In this document: piece after piece, positions 62,733 through 64,000 of the stretch
Layout of the letters: each line of letters opens with the position of its first letter
Position numbering within the stretch: position 1 is the first letter of the stretch
The notes under the pieces: generated by a model
Databases searched by the model: none
The model's input: only the letters and a program-made list of their open reading frames with translations
What the model was told of the DNA's origin: nothing
Position numbers and translations under genes: made by a program
Assembly: GCA_000799755.1 (NCBI GenBank)
Contig: JUHI01000025.1
Span: forward strand, 28,859 to 92,858
Reading direction: 5' to 3'
Length of the DNA stretch: 64,000 nucleotides
Source of the DNA: Martinezella tropici
Lineage (GTDB): Bacteria; Pseudomonadota; Alphaproteobacteria; Rhizobiales; Rhizobiaceae

Positions 62733-64000
62733 GCGCCGTCACTGCAGCCTGTGGCATCGGGCTCGGTGCTCGACTTTGCAAGAGTTCGCCGCGCTCTTCC
62801 AGAACGGGATAGGCCGCGGCCGCAACAAGATGCGAATTGATCTGCTTGAGATCACGCAAGAGGTCGAGGTGAAGCGAGCTGGTCTCGACCGTTTCGATCC
62901 CGCCCTGGCGCAAACGCTGGAAATGAGCTTCCGTCCCTTCGCGCTCCGCCTTGCGGAAGATCACCTTCTCCTCGGCCAACATGCGGGCGGCACTCTCGTT
63001 CTGCGTCATCAACAGGGCGGCCGTTGTCTGCAGATTTGCTTGCAATCTGTCGAACAGTGCCGACAGTTCCAATTGCCCCTCCTTGGAGAAATTCACCCCC
63101 CGGCGCAGGCGCTTTGCCAGATGTGGCAGGAGGTTCTGGTCGAGCACGTCGCCGGCATGTTCCATATTCATGGAGAACAGCAGGATTTCGTTCAGCCGCC
63201 GTCTGTCGGCGGCACCGAGTTCGTCGGGATCGATCGACGTCAGATACGTCTTTACCGCCGTATTCAGGCTATCGAGGATATTGTCCAGCGACCGCAGCCG
63301 CGTCAGCGCCTTGCGATCGGTATCAGACAGCGCCGCCTTGGCGCCTGCAAGCATCTCCGAGAGCACATCGACCAGTCTCAACGCCTCCCGTGCAGCTGCG
63401 CCGAGGGCGACGACGGGCGTCTCCTTGGCTGCCGGGTCGAGATATCTCGGTCGTGCCGGATCGGCCTCGTCGATCTTCTGCGGCAGCAATTTGGTCAGCA
63501 GATCGGCATAGGGCCGCAACAACGGCATGAACACCAAGGCCAGCACGACATTGAAAGCGCTGTGAAAATTGGCAACGGCGCGGGCACTGTCGCTGTCGAT
63601 CATCGCCGACAGGCGAGCGGCCGGCTCAAGGAAACCGATCATCGCGGCGACACCGACGACGCGGGTCAGCATGTTGCCGATGGGCAGCCGTTTCACGGAC
63701 AGATCGGCACCCGATTGTCCCTCGATCAGCGGGTTGATCGCGGTTCCGAGGTTGGCGCCGAGAACAAACGCGAACGCTTGATCGACACTGACGAGACCCT
63801 TGGTTGCGAGAGACATGATGAGCAAGACGACGGCAACGCTGGAATGAGCCGCCCATGTCAGGATGGCGGCGAGAAGCATGCTTAGCACCGGCGTCGCAGC
63901 TATGGCGTCGAGGACATAGGCAAGCGCTTTCGAGCCCTCATACTGGGTCATCAGGTCGAGAAGCTGATGCAACGCCAGAAGCATGAAGCCCAGCCCGATC
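62725..64000 (-). CDS. Na/Pi cotransporter family protein (3' part of the gene)
   Basis: The frame is open through the right edge of the window, so the N-terminus is missing; about 425 residues are visible. The membrane half carries the second Na/Pi repeat (LTWAAHSSVAVVLLIMSLA, and FVLGANLGTAINPL). The C-terminal half is a soluble PhoU-like helical domain (ALTRLRSLDNILDSLNTAVK, LFSMNMEHAGDVLDQNLLPH). YjbB/NptA relatives export or import phosphate with sodium. Confidence 0.9.
   Translation of the reverse strand, partial: IGLGFMLLALHQLLDLMTQYEGSKALAYVLDAIAATPVLSMLLAAILTWAAHSSVAVVLLIMSLATKGLVSVDQAFAFVLGANLGTAINPLIEGQSGADLSVKRLPIGNMLTRVVGVAAMIGFLEPAARLSAMIDSDSARAVANFHSAFNVVLALVFMPLLRPYADLLTKLLPQKIDEADPARPRYLDPAAKETPVVALGAAAREALRLVDVLSEMLAGAKAALSDTDRKALTRLRSLDNILDSLNTAVKTYLTSIDPDELGAADRRRLNEILLFSMNMEHAGDVLDQNLLPHLAKRLRRGVNFSKEGQLELSALFDRLQANLQTTAALLMTQNESAARMLAEEKVIFRKAEREGTEAHFQRLRQGGIETVETSSLHLDLLRDLKQINSHLVAAAAYPVLEERGELLQSRAPSPMPQAAVTAHD

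Overview
The window is high-GC, densely packed, ABC-transporter-rich DNA. The protein families present (paired PhnE permeases, PepT-type and ribose-type importers, fused DhaKL, a FixL/FixJ-style pair, many GntR/LysR/LacI regulators and ATGA/TGATG gene overlaps) point to a Rhizobiales alphaproteobacterium such as Rhizobium, Agrobacterium or a relative. It looks like an accessory catabolic region of a chromosome or megaplasmid. I saw no rRNA, tRNA, insertion sequence, CRISPR array or replication origin.

Layout. 1-457: the start of an arsenic resistance operon (arsR-arsC). 953-6992: a two-component system beside a periplasmic thiol-redox module (DsbD, two DsbA-like proteins) and an L,D-transpeptidase; a CTTAAG-N5-CTTAAG box lies at both promoters of this module. 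7042-12721: an esterase, a frameshifted LysR gene, and an orphan operon (short-chain dehydrogenase-like, cupin, amine-oxidase-like, MFS). 12797-17283: a phosphonate-type importer (phnF, phnC, phnD, two phnE) with a palindromic operator. 17514-25501: an AmiC/AmiR-controlled operon behind an intrinsic terminator, encoding a peptide-type ABC importer and an acetamidase/formamidase. 25592-33739: a LacI-controlled ribose-type ABC importer with a phosphotriesterase-like protein, a GATase1-like protein, a ribokinase-family sugar kinase, BtpA and TenA. 33899-35814: PdxA2 and its divergent GntR regulator. 35988-48441: a GntR-controlled regulon with three amidohydrolases, a peptide-type ABC importer, a flavin reductase and an Asp/Glu/hydantoin racemase. 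48681-53807: a formate/nitrite channel, a second two-component system, and a dihydroxyacetone kinase. 53836-62065: a polar amino-acid ABC importer followed by two polysaccharide-deacetylase-fold enzymes, an MmgE/PrpD protein, an argininosuccinate-lyase-like enzyme and a LysR regulator. 62244-64000: a Nudix hydrolase and a Na/Pi cotransporter that runs off the end.

How it works together. Most blocks are self-contained uptake-plus-catabolism units: regulator, importer, then hydrolases or lyases. Four look the most novel. (1) The AmiC/AmiR unit has a leader terminator ten bases before amiC, so the whole import-and-hydrolysis operon appears to be under antitermination control. (2) The amidohydrolase/racemase regulon has ATTGTCGACAAT-type operators at all three of its promoter regions. 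(3) The operon at 54841-62065 pairs an MmgE/PrpD protein with a lyase of the argininosuccinate lyase superfamily, the same enzyme pair known for iminodisuccinate breakdown, which suggests aminopolycarboxylate or opine-like substrates. (4) The ribokinase gene sits on the opposite strand inside the LacI-controlled operon, with almost no spacer on either side.

Gene boundaries were read by eye; many starts were moved from the longest open frame to the codon with the better ribosome binding site, and each move is stated.
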